This document shows, in pieces, positions 50,964 to 60,320 of a stretch of DNA of 64,000 bases. Under the pieces are notes generated by a model. That model was not told the origin of the DNA. It ran no database searches and worked only from the letters and a program-made list of their open reading frames with translations. The stretch's first letter is position 1; each line of letters begins with the position of its first letter. Where the stretch lies: positions 3,472,001 through 3,536,000 of the forward strand of contig NZ_CP037952.1 in NCBI RefSeq assembly GCF_004358345.1, read 5' to 3'. The stretch is from Parashewanella spongiae. GTDB lineage: Bacteria; Pseudomonadota; Gammaproteobacteria; Enterobacterales; Shewanellaceae. The position numbers and the translations under genes are program-made.

Positions 50964-52034
50964 TCAGCCATAACCGAACGGTCTAGTAATGCCTAAAAAG
51001 ATCATAGGCTGCTGACAACAACGGCACAGGCATTGTGCTTTTTTCCGAGCGACTGGCTTTATAATGCTTAAATCCAACTTGTGCGCCATTATTAAACACA
51101 GCTGAATTTTCTTGAGCGTCTTGCTTGCTCCGCCATGCAGTAATCCATAATCTCTGACTCGCCGAAATCCTTTAGGGATGACGTGTTGCAGTATTTGCCA
51201 CAAGAACTTAAGTGTCGGCAATGTCTTAATCTGTGTTTGTTTGGTTTCACTGTCGATGTAGCGAAAGCTAACGGTGTCATCGGCTACCTTAACGATATCT
51301 CTGTCGGGTAATACACCACGGTAAAGGTATCGAGACAGATACTTAAGCGCAGGCAAACCTTTACCCACATGGCGACAATTCACGACCCATTTTTTAGGGA
51401 TTTTACTGGGCAGCTTAAGCTTGAGTTGATGGTTCAAGGCTTCGAGCATTCTTGCTCGCCAAACCTTGGCAAGGCTATCCGTATTAAACAGATAATCTCC
51501 TTTATTTTTGCGCCATTCATTACGGCCTTTATGGTAGCCGCCAGCGGGTATTATCACGTGTATGTGTGGATGAAATTGACGCTGGCGACCATGGGTGTGC
51601 AACACGCAGGTGAAACCGATATCGGCCTGCCAGCTTTTTTTATTGCGGCCAAAGTCTTTCAAAATACTGGCTACTACTGCGAACATGGCATCAAACACGG
51701 CTTGCTGATGTTGAAATGTCAACGCTCGCAACTGTGATGGCAAAGTGAACGTATCCATATAGTAATCGACAGGCAACAATTTCATTTGCTGACGATTAAG
51801 CCAATCTTGAGTCGTATTGTGTTGGCATAAATTACAGCTGCGATGACCGCATGACAGTGGCAAGTCTTGATAACGATGACAGTCATCGCATTGCCATTGG
51901 CTGCAACCTTTATTGAAGGTCTTGCAACTGAGCATGGCATTCATGGCCTGATGGTGTTCATTGGTGAGCTTATGCTGATATTCAAGTTTAAAGGCGTCAA
52001 GGTGCTCAGATAATATGTCTACGAAGTGCATCAC
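50964..52034 (-). CDS. IS91-family transposase
   Basis: The 356-residue HUH-type rolling-circle transposase has an N-terminal zinc finger (C-x4-CDDC, then [10 protein letters not shown], about residues 45-75) and the HUH motif in [16 protein letters not shown]. Tyrosines in [11 protein letters not shown] fit the Y-containing catalytic helix. It is intact here. The start ATG overlaps the stop of the recombinase gene. Confidence 0.9.
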   Translation of the reverse strand: MMHFVDILSEHLDAFKLEYQHKLTNEHHQAMNAMLSCKTFNKGCSQWQCDDCHRYQDLPLSCGHRSCNLCQHNTTQDWLNRQQMKLLPVDYYMDTFTLPSQLRALTFQHQQAVFDAMFAVVASILKDFGRNKKSWQADIGFTCVLHTHGRQRQFHPHIHVIIPAGGYHKGRNEWRKNKGDYLFNTDSLAKVWRARMLEALNHQLKLKLPSKIPKKWVVNCRHVGKGLPALKYLSRYLYRGVLPDRDIVKVADDTVSFRYIDSETKQTQIKTLPTLKFLWQILQHVIPKGFRRVRDYGLLHGGASKTLKKIQLCLIMAHKLDLSIIKPVARKKAQCLCRCCQQPMIFLGITRPFGYG

Positions 52035-52919
52035 TTATCCCTCCAAGTGAGAGGAAGTGAGTCGGTTAAGTCATTAATGGTGTCTCTTGTAGATTGTGAT
52101 TTAACTTCGGTCAGCTTGGTATAAATGAGTGTGGTGTTGAGGCTTTTGTGACCGAGCGCCACTTGAATGCTGCGTAGGTCAACGCCTCGCTCAAGAAGAT
52201 GGGTTGCATAGCAATGACGTAAAGTGTGGGGACTGATTTTTTTTAAAAATGCCACATTCAGTGACAATTTTTCTCATGGCTTTTTGTACTCCGCCCTTAT
52301 CCATTGGTTGGTTAGAGTGGCTATGTTTACTGGGGAATAACCAATTGCGATGTCGATGTGTTTGCCAATAAGCTCGAAGTGTTGCAAGCGTTCTTCGAGG
52401 AAGTGGAACCAATCGGTCTTGACCTCCTTTGCCGTCACGCACATGGACTTGCATACTGGCCTTGTCGATGTCACCGATTTGTAAATGAATGCCTTCATTG
52501 AGTCGAAGTCCTAGGCTGTAAAGTGTCAACAAGAACACTTGATATCTCAGCTGCTCGGTACGACTTATTATCAAAGCGACTTCATCAACGGATAACGTAT
52601 CAGGTAATCGTTTTACCTGCTGAGGTTTAACAATATCGAGCCATTGCCACTTCTTATTGAGGGTGAACGCATAAAAGAATTGCAAGCCGTTACGGTCAAC
52701 CTTGACGGTGCTCCATGAGTGCGAAAGTATTAATGCATTAAAATAATCTTTGAGTTCTTGGGTACAAAGGTTATCAGGACACCGACCGAAATGGTTGGCA
52801 ATGCGCCTCACGGCACGACTGTAACTGTCAATCGTTGCCTTGCGCTTGCCTTGCAGTCGTAAGTTGGTAATATGTTGTTTATATAGAAAATCAAAACGTT
52901 GTTGTTCGTAGGGTGTCAT
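52031..52919 (-). pseudogene. Tyrosine recombinase of IS91-like element, frameshifted
   Basis: The N-terminal and early catalytic part (52919-52191) reads with the Arg box LYSLGLRLNEGIHL, then is out of frame in a run of eight T. The C-terminal part (to 52031) has [25 protein letters not shown] and the Tyr in LIYTKL. Compared with the intact copy at 57963-58856, one extra base lies in the T run near 52240. This copy is therefore inactive unless slippage restores the frame. Confidence 0.85.
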
Positions 52920-53031
52920 AAAATACTCCTTAAGTTATCCAGCCACATGGCGGTAAGAGAAGTATTACTCAGAGCTTATAATGATATGATTAATTGTTGT
53001 TTAACCGCTGTTTCTGCCGCACAGCGGCTTC

Positions 53032-53131
53032 GTTCAACAAGCGCTTCAACAAGGACAAATACTGGTTGGCTTTTGTCGCTGCGCTCCAAATTTTAGCCAA
53101 CCACCATTTGCCTGTTAAGCGGGCGTTAGGC
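53032..53131. other. attC site 1 (about 100 bp)
   Basis: Core GTTCAAC on the left (fits RYYYAAC) and GTTAGGC on the right. Between them are matching arms: GCGCTTCAACA with TGTTAAGCGGGC, and ACTGGTTGGCT with AGCCAACCACC. A central loop is rich in TCGCTGCGCTCC. This is a standard long attC. Its left core joins the IS91-like right end. Confidence 0.88.
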
Positions 53132-53145
53132 TTCACAGGGAATAA

Positions 53146-53448
53146 GTGAATATGAAATTGCCATTTTCAAAATTAGAACATGATTCTCTTCAACTGGTTG
53201 TATGGGCATCCCGATTTTTCTTTATGTTTGGAAGCGTCTTTATATTGTCAGGTATAGGGAAAGAAATATACAGAGTTGTGCGTTGGCTCTTATCCCCAAT
53301 TCACTTTAGTGATGGTTCTTGGGCTAGTTACCGCTACAAATTGGATTTAACTCATATAAACTGGCAGTTAATATTACTGGGTTTAATTTTAACCTTCATT
53401 TCTTGCTGGTTAGCAATAAAACTTAACTCAAGTAGAAAGAAAGCCTAA
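53146..53448 (+). CDS. Integron cassette gene: small two-helix membrane protein
   Basis: The 100-residue protein has hydrophobic segments at about 17-38 and 74-92 and no family I recognise. It starts at a GTG with AGGGA 5 bases upstream, 15 bases after the attC cut site, and its TAA lies within the next attC core, both normal for cassette genes. Its function is unknown. Confidence 0.75.
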   Translation: MNMKLPFSKLEHDSLQLVVWASRFFFMFGSVFILSGIGKEIYRVVRWLLSPIHFSDGSWASYRYKLDLTHINWQLILLGLILTFISCWLAIKLNSSRKKA

Positions 53449-53539
53449 CAATTCAAGCGGGACTTTTTAAAGTTTGCTTGGTTTCGCTTCGCTACACATT
53501 TTGGCAAACTATAAAAAGCCCCTTAATTGGGCGTTATAT
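53443..53539. other. attC site 2 (about 97 bp)
   Basis: It starts GCCTAACAATTCAAGCGGGA and ends TTAATTGGGCGTTATAT. The arms AAGTTTGC / GCAAACT and GACTTTTTA / TAAAAAGCC pair. It separates the two small cassette genes. Confidence 0.9.
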
Positions 53540-53554
53540 ATTCAGGAAAGTTTT

Positions 53555-53953
53555 GTGGAAGTCGAAGAGTTAGGTCCTCTATATTTTGATGAGAGATTTG
53601 AAAGTGATATCGAGTCAATAAATGATTCGGCTAATGGGCTTTTCATAATCATTGAATCAAAAAATGAATTAGGCAAAGATATGCGGCTTAAACTGAGCTT
53701 TGAGTTGTCTATGGCTTATAGATACCTTGATGAAGCAGATCTTTCATATTATTGGGATACAGGATTATTTTCTTCACGCTATCATATTTATCAAATATTA
53801 AATGGTGGCTGGTCGAATGGCGAGCCTCGACATAAAGGTGTTATGGTTTTTACCGACGCTTGTAAAAATAAAGAATATTTCATAGCTACTTCAAATGGTT
53901 GTATGAATGTAGTTAGTGATAACCCTCCAGTGATTGAGATATTGAATATATAA
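53555..53953 (+). CDS. Integron cassette gene: hypothetical protein
   Basis: The 132-residue product (VEVEELGPLYFDERFESDIE at its N-terminus) is soluble and acidic and matches no family I recognise. The GTG at 53555 has AGGAAAG just before it and lies shortly after the attC cut; the frame open further upstream runs through attC and is not used. The stop TAA is inside the next attC. Confidence 0.75.
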   Translation: MEVEELGPLYFDERFESDIESINDSANGLFIIIESKNELGKDMRLKLSFELSMAYRYLDEADLSYYWDTGLFSSRYHIYQILNGGWSNGEPRHKGVMVFTDACKNKEYFIATSNGCMNVVSDNPPVIEILNI

Positions 53954-54002
53954 CAAATAAGGATAGGCGTAGCGAAGCCTGCACCTGAATTGGGCGTTAC
54001 AT
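53949..54002. other. attC site 3 (short, about 54 bp)
   Basis: TATAACAAATAAGGATAGGC, loop, GCCTGCACCTGAATTGGGCG and core GTTACAT. The left arm is the same as the attC at 50686. Its size is like the shortest known attC sites. Confidence 0.75.
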
Positions 54003-54031
54003 TGCTCAATAAATTTGTGCAAAACAGCACC

Positions 54032-54901
54032 TTAATTTTCTTTTTTCTTAATGCGTAATAAAATATTTTCCTTTTTACAGGTCATAATATGTTCACTGAT
54101 TTCAAGTCTTCCTACTCGTGCGTCAGAAGTGCTATTCATGTGAATATGTTTGACATGGTTATGAAAGTAACTTGGTAAAAAAGAACCCAGCACCTCTCCA
54201 TCTTCTGTAATAAAATCTATATTAGCTTCTACTATTGTTCTTTTTTCTTCTTTAGGTTTTGCTTTAAAGGTAAGTTCTTCATTACAAGGGCAATACTTGA
54301 GCTCAAACTTATAGTTTTCTCCATTCCAACTTCCATCTACACCAGCTATATCTAGATAGGTTCTGGAATTTTTACATTTTTTGACTTCTTTCAAAGGAAT
54401 CATTATATATATTTCGTCATCACTATCTTTTTTTGATTGAAATATGCTTCTAGAAGCCAAAAGCTGTGGGTATAGATTAATTGGACATTCACTTCGTGTT
54501 TCCACTGGCTTATTTAAGCCTATGTGAACAAATGAATCATGGTAAGAGCCTGTCCATTCACAATGTTTATCGCGGCAACGGAGCTCTGTATTGTGTAATG
54601 AGCGATTCAAATTTTCTTGTAGAACTTGTTTAACTTCACGTGATTCAATTTTTTCCGCTTTGCAGAAGCCGCATGATTCTATTTTTGGCTCACAAAGATC
54701 ACAGATACTATGGAAAAGATCAGTGCATACTGGAACACTAGTTAAATTATCTTTACATACATAGCACTCACTAATATTTGCCCCCAAAGAAATAACAGTC
54801 CACTCCTTACCTCTTATACTAATAACAGTATCACGGTTTTCTTTTAGGTCTTGAATGCCTGGGCCAGTAAATCCAGTTGCCCTCGCAGAATCAGAAATCA
54901 T
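54032..54901 (-). CDS. RING-finger and TRAF-like zinc-finger protein (SIAH-like)
   Basis: The 289-residue protein has cysteines arranged as a RING finger: Cys46, Cys49, Cys59, His64, Cys67, Cys70, Cys77, Cys80. The order and text (ICDLCEPKIESCGFCK) resemble eukaryotic SIAH E3 ligases. A second zinc site follows with Cys109, Cys114 (CEWTGS), His126 and Cys139, as in TRAF/SIAH-type fingers. The C-terminal 130 residues look beta-rich. No signal peptide is seen. In eukaryotes this order gives a ubiquitin ligase; in a bacterium it suggests a host-directed effector, which is inference. It is 30 bases from attC 3 and antisense to the cassette genes. Confidence 0.7.
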   Translation of the reverse strand: MISDSARATGFTGPGIQDLKENRDTVISIRGKEWTVISLGANISECYVCKDNLTSVPVCTDLFHSICDLCEPKIESCGFCKAEKIESREVKQVLQENLNRSLHNTELRCRDKHCEWTGSYHDSFVHIGLNKPVETRSECPINLYPQLLASRSIFQSKKDSDDEIYIMIPLKEVKKCKNSRTYLDIAGVDGSWNGENYKFELKYCPCNEELTFKAKPKEEKRTIVEANIDFITEDGEVLGSFLPSYFHNHVKHIHMNSTSDARVGRLEISEHIMTCKKENILLRIKKKEN

Positions 54902-55148
54902 TATAAGTGCTCTTTTTAGAATTTCGTTTCATAATATAGACAATTGGTTACAATTGGTTAAGTTAATCGTTCAATCTACCTGTTAGTAATTCTTACTTGT
55001 TAGTTAATCAGAGATTTTACAAGCCGCAATGTAACAAAAAAATCAGGACTGATCAAAACATAGGTCTTAAAGGTAATAAATCAAAGAGAGATCGCCAGCT
55101 CAACCTCAGTTGAACCGCTACCGTAAATCACACAAAGTTTGTGAGTGC

Positions 55149-56654
55149 TTAGTGGTGTAAATCCGAAGGTTGAAAATTCAGCATTGTTAGCCAGTCATCA
55201 ACTTTTTTCCCTGTGATATTCTGATACGATGAAGTTCCTTTATGTTTCCCCCAGCGTCTTGAGCGAAGGTTGTACCAAGCTTTAAATAACTCGAGGAAAC
55301 CTTGATTGACTCCTTTACGGACATAAAGGTAAGACCGTAGAGTGGCATTAAATCCTTCAATGGCACTTGATGCTCTGTGGCGAGTTTGATGCAACGCTTC
55401 CACTTGCAGCATAAGTTCGCTGGCACTCTTGCCTAAACGGAGTCGCAACCACTGATAACTGCCAACTAATTCTTTCTGATACCGCGCTATTTTCCAAGGT
55501 TTAGCTTTTCGTAATTGGCGCTTTCGTTCAGAGAAGCGACAAGCCACTTCAACGCATTCTTGAGGATAAAGTTCGCCAAGTTTCAGTAACTTTTCGTGAA
55601 GTGCTTGAGTTGCTAATGTCAGTCCTTTCAAACGATTTTTTATGTATCTAGCAGCGGTGATGCCATCTTTATGCTCAGTATTTTTTAAGCCATCAACAGC
55701 CTTCGTTAGCAAGGCTTCAGCCTGTTTTTTCGTCATGAGGCTACCCGTTTTCATGGAAATACTGGTCAAAGCTTGGTGGAGATGATTTCTGCTTTTCGTT
55801 CCACTTTCATATTGCTCAATCGCTTGCTCACATTTCGCTTGCACGCCTAAGAAATCAACCATTGCCTGCTGCTTTTTCTCTGTATCGAATACATCTTTAT
55901 GCAATCTTTTTTCCAAACTAGCCTCTTTATCAATGTAGTAGTACGCCCGACGTTCAACCTTTCTCAGCGCCTTACCTACGATATACAACGCATGGAAAGC
56001 ATCATCACGTTGCTCTGCATGTTCAAAGCTCATGCTAACGCCTTTCGCTATTCCTTTTGCTCCATCTTTAACGACGTGCTGAGGTGATAATCCTTGTGAT
56101 TTAGCTTCACCTAAAACTCGTGCCCAAGTTTCACCGTCACGCTTTTGTTCGTGAGAGAGTGAAAATAAATAACCACTTTCGAGATCTATCCCAGCAAGTA
56201 CGGGGTCACCTTGGCTGAACATCTCATCGATGGCCACACTCTTTATGGCTGATAGCGACACTTTTTCGTTAAATAACTTAGCCTGCTCTTGAGCTTCAAC
56301 GATAACGCCTTGAATGTAACCGTAACTGACTTTACAGCCTGGATAAATGAGTGGGATTTGTTCTTCAATTGCTCGAATAGAGTTAGGTGCTGTGATTGAT
56401 AAAGCCACAATAGAACGGCGAAGATGTGGTACGTCAACATTTACAGATGTAATGACATCAGATTCGTCGTTGGTAGTAACAAGGCACTTTAGTGCCGATT
56501 GAGCCGCATATTTAGCGGAGTAAACGGCTTTACGAGAAACATTAAATTCATCAGAAAGAGAAGAAACTGCACCATGCACTTGGCAAGCGATAGTTTTTAA
56601 GATAAGTTCGAATTTGTCTGAGGAGTTAAGCGGTGTTCGGTCGAGTATCGGCAT
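55149..56654 (-). CDS. DDE-type transposase, family not assigned
   Basis: The 501-residue protein has a candidate DDE triad: Asp in VAIDEMFSQGDPVLAGID, Asp in VVKDGAKGIAKG and Glu in SAIEGFNATLRSYLYVRKG. An N-terminal helix-turn-helix (about 20-55) precedes it. Between the last Asp and Glu a long helical insert is present (about 250-430). I cannot name the IS family. Clear inverted ends were not found; flanking sequence includes a GC-rich hairpin CTGCGCC / GGCGCAG near 56770. Confidence 0.7.
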   Translation of the reverse strand: MPILDRTPLNSSDKFELILKTIACQVHGAVSSLSDEFNVSRKAVYSAKYAAQSALKCLVTTNDESDVITSVNVDVPHLRRSIVALSITAPNSIRAIEEQIPLIYPGCKVSYGYIQGVIVEAQEQAKLFNEKVSLSAIKSVAIDEMFSQGDPVLAGIDLESGYLFSLSHEQKRDGETWARVLGEAKSQGLSPQHVVKDGAKGIAKGVSMSFEHAEQRDDAFHALYIVGKALRKVERRAYYYIDKEASLEKRLHKDVFDTEKKQQAMVDFLGVQAKCEQAIEQYESGTKSRNHLHQALTSISMKTGSLMTKKQAEALLTKAVDGLKNTEHKDGITAARYIKNRLKGLTLATQALHEKLLKLGELYPQECVEVACRFSERKRQLRKAKPWKIARYQKELVGSYQWLRLRLGKSASELMLQVEALHQTRHRASSAIEGFNATLRSYLYVRKGVNQGFLELFKAWYNLRSRRWGKHKGTSSYQNITGKKVDDWLTMLNFQPSDLHH

Positions 56655-57065
56655 TTTATTTTGAGAATAGTTTTAGTCGGCTTATTATCTCAATAAATAA
56701 CGTTTTTCTCCTCAGATTTTCTCATTTATTTGTTACCCGTATCTTATGGGTTCCAAAAAATCCAGGGGACTGCGCCTGCGGCGCAGCCCATGAATTTGGC
56801 GCTATGTTTCTTTGAGAAAACGAATTTAATTATTCATATTTAGCAGTAGCAGCACAGTCTGGATTAGATTTTATAATGTAAAATTATTCGAGTGAATTTA
56901 CATTCCTGACGCATTTATGTCCAGAAATAAGTTTAGAAATTATCAAACTATATTATTGTGTAAGCTGACTCTTTTACTGAAAAAATATCAAACTCTACAA
57001 GAGTCCTTGTCAATTTTGTGCATTTTTAGCGCGTGTTTTATATCAAACTTTATTATAAGCTGACA
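56655..57065. other. Intergenic junction with direct repeats
   Basis: No gene. It has a hairpin at about 56765-56805 that looks like a decayed attC (ends TTTGGCGCTATG), and two imperfect direct repeats starting TATCAAACT and ending AAGCTGAC at 56941-56969 and 57041-57064. The second touches the broken end of IS91-like copy 2. Confidence 0.45.
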
Positions 57066-57963
57066 CATGCAGTAATCCATAATCTCTGACTCGCCGAAAT
57101 CCTTTAGGGATGACGTGTTGCAGTATTTGCCACAAGAACTTAAGTGTCGGCAATGTCTTAATCTGTGTTTGTTTGGTTTCACTGTCGATGTAGCGAAAGC
57201 TAACGGTGTCATCGGCTACCTTAACGATATCTCTGTCGGGTAATACACCACGGTAAAGGTATCGAGACAGATACTTAAGCGCAGGCAAACCTTTACCCAC
57301 ATGGCGACAATTCACGACCCATTTTTTAGGGATTTTACTGGGCAGCTTAAGCTTGAGTTGATGGTTCAAGGCTTCGAGCATTCTTGCTCGCCAAACCTTG
57401 GCAAGGCTATCCGTATTAAACAGATAATCTCCTTTATTTTTGCGCCATTCATTACGGCCTTTATGGTAGCCGCCAGCGGGTATTATCACGTGTATGTGTG
57501 GGTGAAATTGACGCTGGCGACCATGGGTGTGCAACACGCAGGTGAAACCGATGTCGGCCTGCCAGCTTTTTTTATTGCGGCCAAAGTCTTTCAAAATACT
57601 GGCTACTACTGCGAACATGGCATCAAACACGGCTTACTGATGTTGAAATGTCAACGCTCGCAACTGTGATGGCAAAGTGAACGTATCCATATAGTAATCG
57701 ACAGGCAACAATTTCATTTGCTGACGGTTAAGCCAATCTTGAGTCGTATTGTGTTGGCATAAATTACAGCTGCGATGGCCGCAGGATAACGGGCACTCAA
57801 TGTGTTGCTGCCACTGGTTGCAGTCCCATTGACTCACGCCTTGGGTTTGAGTTTTACAGCGGAGCATCGCATTCATCGCTTGGTACATGGATGAGGTTAA
57901 TCGTGATTGATACTGCTTGATAAAATCAGAATGATTGTCGGACAAAATATCAACAAAGCGCAT
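57066..57963 (-). pseudogene. IS91-family transposase, truncated with nonsense codon
   Basis: Compared with the intact copy, a Gln codon has become TAA at 57636-57634 (LTFQHQ then stop), and the C-terminal 60 or so residues are lost at 57066. The zinc finger ([10 protein letters not shown]) and HUH motif (FHPHIHVII) are still readable. It cannot produce a full protein. Confidence 0.88.
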
Positions 57964-58856
57964 TATTTCGCCCTCCACTCAAGCGGTAACTCATTCGTCA
58001 TTTGCTCCATGGTGTTGCGTGAACTTTGCTGCGCCACCTCCGTTAATTGGGTATACATTAAGGTTGTGTTGAGACTGGCATGGCCGAGCAACGTTTGCAA
58101 GCTACTGCTACCTAAATCAACTCCACGCTCTAATAAATGAGTGGCGAAGCAGTGCCTCAGTGAGTGAGGGCTGATTTTCTTATAGATGCCACATTCTTTA
58201 ATGACCTTGCGCATGGCTTTTTGCACACCGCCTCTGTCCATTTGGCTGCCAGGCTGATGGTCTTTGCCTGGGAAGATCCACTGAGGGTGTCGATGGGTTT
58301 GCCAGTAGGTGCGAAGTGCGACTAAGGTGCGCAGGGGCAAAGAAACAAAGCGGTCTTTGCCGTATTTACCATCACGCACATGCACTTTCATTGAGGATTT
58401 GTCTATATCACCTATTTCTAGGTTAATCGCTTCACCGAGTCGTAATCCCATGCTGTACAACACCACAAAAAACACCTGATAACGCAACTGTTTTGTACGA
58501 TTGATGACTAAGGCCACTTCTGTCGTACTGAGGATATCAGGCAATCGTCGAACTTGAGGTGGTTTAACAATATTGAGCCACTGCCATTGTTTGTTGAGCG
58601 TGTGTTGGTAAAAGAACTGTAAGCCGTTGCGGTCTATCTTCACGATACTCCATGAATGAGTGCCAATCAGTGCTGTGAAATATTGTTTCATCTCCTGTTG
58701 ACATAGGTTATCTGGGCAGCGGTTAAAATAGTCAGCAATGCGCCGAACGGCACGACTATAACCATCAATGGTTGATGGTCGCTTGCCTTGTAAGTGTAAA
58801 TTGATAAGATGTTGTCTATAAATGAAGTCAAAACGTTGTTGCTCTGAAGGTGACAT
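57963..58856 (-). CDS. Tyrosine recombinase of IS91-like element, intact
   Basis: The 297-residue phage-integrase-family enzyme has an N-terminal SAM-like domain (about 15-95) and a catalytic domain with Arg in [39 protein letters not shown] and Tyr in LMYTQL. Compared with copy 1 it has three extra residues in GVDLGSSSLQTLLG. It is the frame-intact version of the broken gene at 52031-52919. Its stop overlaps the start of the transposase remnant. Confidence 0.88.
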   Translation of the reverse strand: MSPSEQQRFDFIYRQHLINLHLQGKRPSTIDGYSRAVRRIADYFNRCPDNLCQQEMKQYFTALIGTHSWSIVKIDRNGLQFFYQHTLNKQWQWLNIVKPPQVRRLPDILSTTEVALVINRTKQLRYQVFFVVLYSMGLRLGEAINLEIGDIDKSSMKVHVRDGKYGKDRFVSLPLRTLVALRTYWQTHRHPQWIFPGKDHQPGSQMDRGGVQKAMRKVIKECGIYKKISPHSLRHCFATHLLERGVDLGSSSLQTLLGHASLNTTLMYTQLTEVAQQSSRNTMEQMTNELPLEWRAK

Positions 58857-59099
58857 GATTAACTGCTCCTAAATTCACAGCGAATATGCTGGAATAGAAG
58901 TATTCAGGACGGTTTAAAATCATGTGATGAATGATCGTTTAGGTTTCACATTGCCGCACAGCGGCTTCGTTCAACAAGGCATTCAATCTGATTTCCTAAC
59001 TCAATTGTTATGCGTAATAGGGATATATTGAAAGAAATCATCATCTAATTACATAGAGAGCAATACCTAAGAGAAGTTAGGGACGTGGCGGAAGAATGT

Positions 59100-59224
59100 A
59101 TACCAATTTTATCGTCACTCCTGCGAACGCAGGAGTCCAGAGTCTTTGGTTAATTTGGGCACAAGTCTCTGGATACCTGCGTTCGCAGGTATGACAAATT
59201 AAGCGTTGAAATTTAAATTGGTAT
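59100..59224. repeat. Repeat E (125 bp) with CCTGCG hairpins
   Basis: Ends ATACCAATTTTATCGTCA and AAATTTAAATTGGTAT. Inside are two palindromes, CTCCTGCGAACGCAGGAG and ACCTGCGTTCGCAGGT. The ends share ATACCAATT with repeat A. Related hairpins lie at 21265-21342. The rest of 58979-59285 shows no gene. Confidence 0.75.
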
Positions 59225-59297
59225 TATTTGAACTGCGACATCCCTTACCTAGTGCTAGGTATTTAACTTAAAATAGTTATAGGATATGGTGAAATAT

Positions 59298-60320
59298 ATG
59301 AACTCATTACCCCCTCTGCATATGTATGAGAGTTTCAAGCTCAGTGATTCGGAACCTGATACTGTTAATGCAAACATGAAATTAAGTCATTTTTTGAAAT
59401 CTCAAAATACACATGAAATATTTTCAGCTGAAGATTTTGATCAATCAGTTGAAAGTGAGATTGACAAATTATTATCAACAGAGCTTAATCATATACCAAT
59501 AAATAGGAGAATGTTCTCATCGTTGTATAAAATCGCTTTGCTATCTAATAGGTTATACAAGAATCTAATTATTAAAACGCCAAGTAATTTAGATCTTAGT
59601 GATCTTCACGCTAAACCTAGGTCATGTGAATTTAATACTGAAGTATTTAAAAATAAATTTGAAAGTAATTTACACGAAATATCAAATCTTCGTAGACTGC
59701 TTACGGCTGTACGGCAAGGTGTGATTTTTCAAGGGGCTGAGCCTTACGGGTTATTGGGAAATAAAGCTCTTGACGGATTAATAGCTTATTTGAAACAATT
59801 TCATGAACAGGCTCATAATATATATACAATTGTAGAATGTGATAAATCTGAAGTTAAAATACAAACAGGTTGCTGCATTGGTGTTCATTTTTCAGAAAAT
59901 GAAGATATAGGTGATGGAGTCCTTTTCTTCAGTAAATCCTTTAGAGATATTTCAAAGATAGGTTTTTACAACACAAGCCTCGGATTTCACTTAGTTGATG
60001 AAAGTAAACTTGATGAGTTAATAGAATCTTGGATAGGCCATGACAGAGAAGGTTATTCGATCAGTATATTGCCGTTGCAAGAATCATTAGTTAATACTCA
60101 TTCAAGTAGAAAGATAGTGCAATTAAGACCTGATGAATTAAAGCTTGTTTCTGATTTGCATGTCTCATTAAAAGCCTACTGTCACTTTTCAGGTAAGGAT
60201 AAACCAACGTTATTAGAGATTAACGAGTTAAGAACCGATGTTGGGGATAAAGAAATTAAGAAAATGCATTTGAGTGATATTTTTTCAAAGTTCAAAGAGC
60301 GGGGTGTTCAGCCTAATTAA
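59298..60320 (+). pseudogene. Unknown protein gene cut by an insertion sequence
   Basis: About 334 native codons remain; the last few residues and the stop come from the IS end (GGGTGTTCAGCC starts at 60302). The product is soluble and mostly helical (IDKLLSTELNHIPINRRMFS), with a mixed C-terminal half; no family recognised. ATG 59298 has GGTGA upstream; an ATG 12 bases earlier is possible. The low G+C content matches the neighbouring 62-64 kb gene. Confidence 0.6.

Larger units (their letters stand above)
50731..53040 (-). mobile_element. IS91-like element with tyrosine recombinase, copy 1
   Basis: Left end TTGTTGAACAAGCC and right end, reversed, TTGTTGAACGAAGCCG are alike. The element carries a Y-recombinase gene then an IS91-type transposase gene, overlapping by 4 bases. 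A hairpin GCCGC-ACA-GCGGC lies next to the right end and also in copy 2. GAAC/CAAG tetramers, known IS91 targets, lie at the ends. The boundaries are my reading of the repeats. Confidence 0.7.
57066..58978 (-). mobile_element. IS91-like element, copy 2 (truncated)
   Basis: The right end GCCGCACAGCGGCTTCGTTC is the same as in copy 1. The left part, including the 3' end of the transposase gene and the left terminus, is missing. About 57066-57775 is nearly identical to copy 1, whereas the remainder is clearly diverged. Confidence 0.75.

Noticed and set aside
51369-51737. 122-codon frame antisense to the IS91 transposase, repeated at 57301-57669
   Set aside because: It is conserved only because the transposase is; no ribosome site or independent coding signal is visible.
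56765-56812. attC-like hairpin with CTGCGCC / GGCGCAG and TTTGGCGCTATG
   Set aside because: The right core would need GTTATG but reads CTATG, and the left core TAACAA is missing. It may be a decayed site or a transposon end, so it is not called attC.
58960-59012. Possible attC at the right end of IS91-like copy 2 (CAACAAGGC ... TTGTTATGCG)
   Set aside because: The two arms do not pair convincingly and the right core GTTATGC does not fit GTTRRRY.
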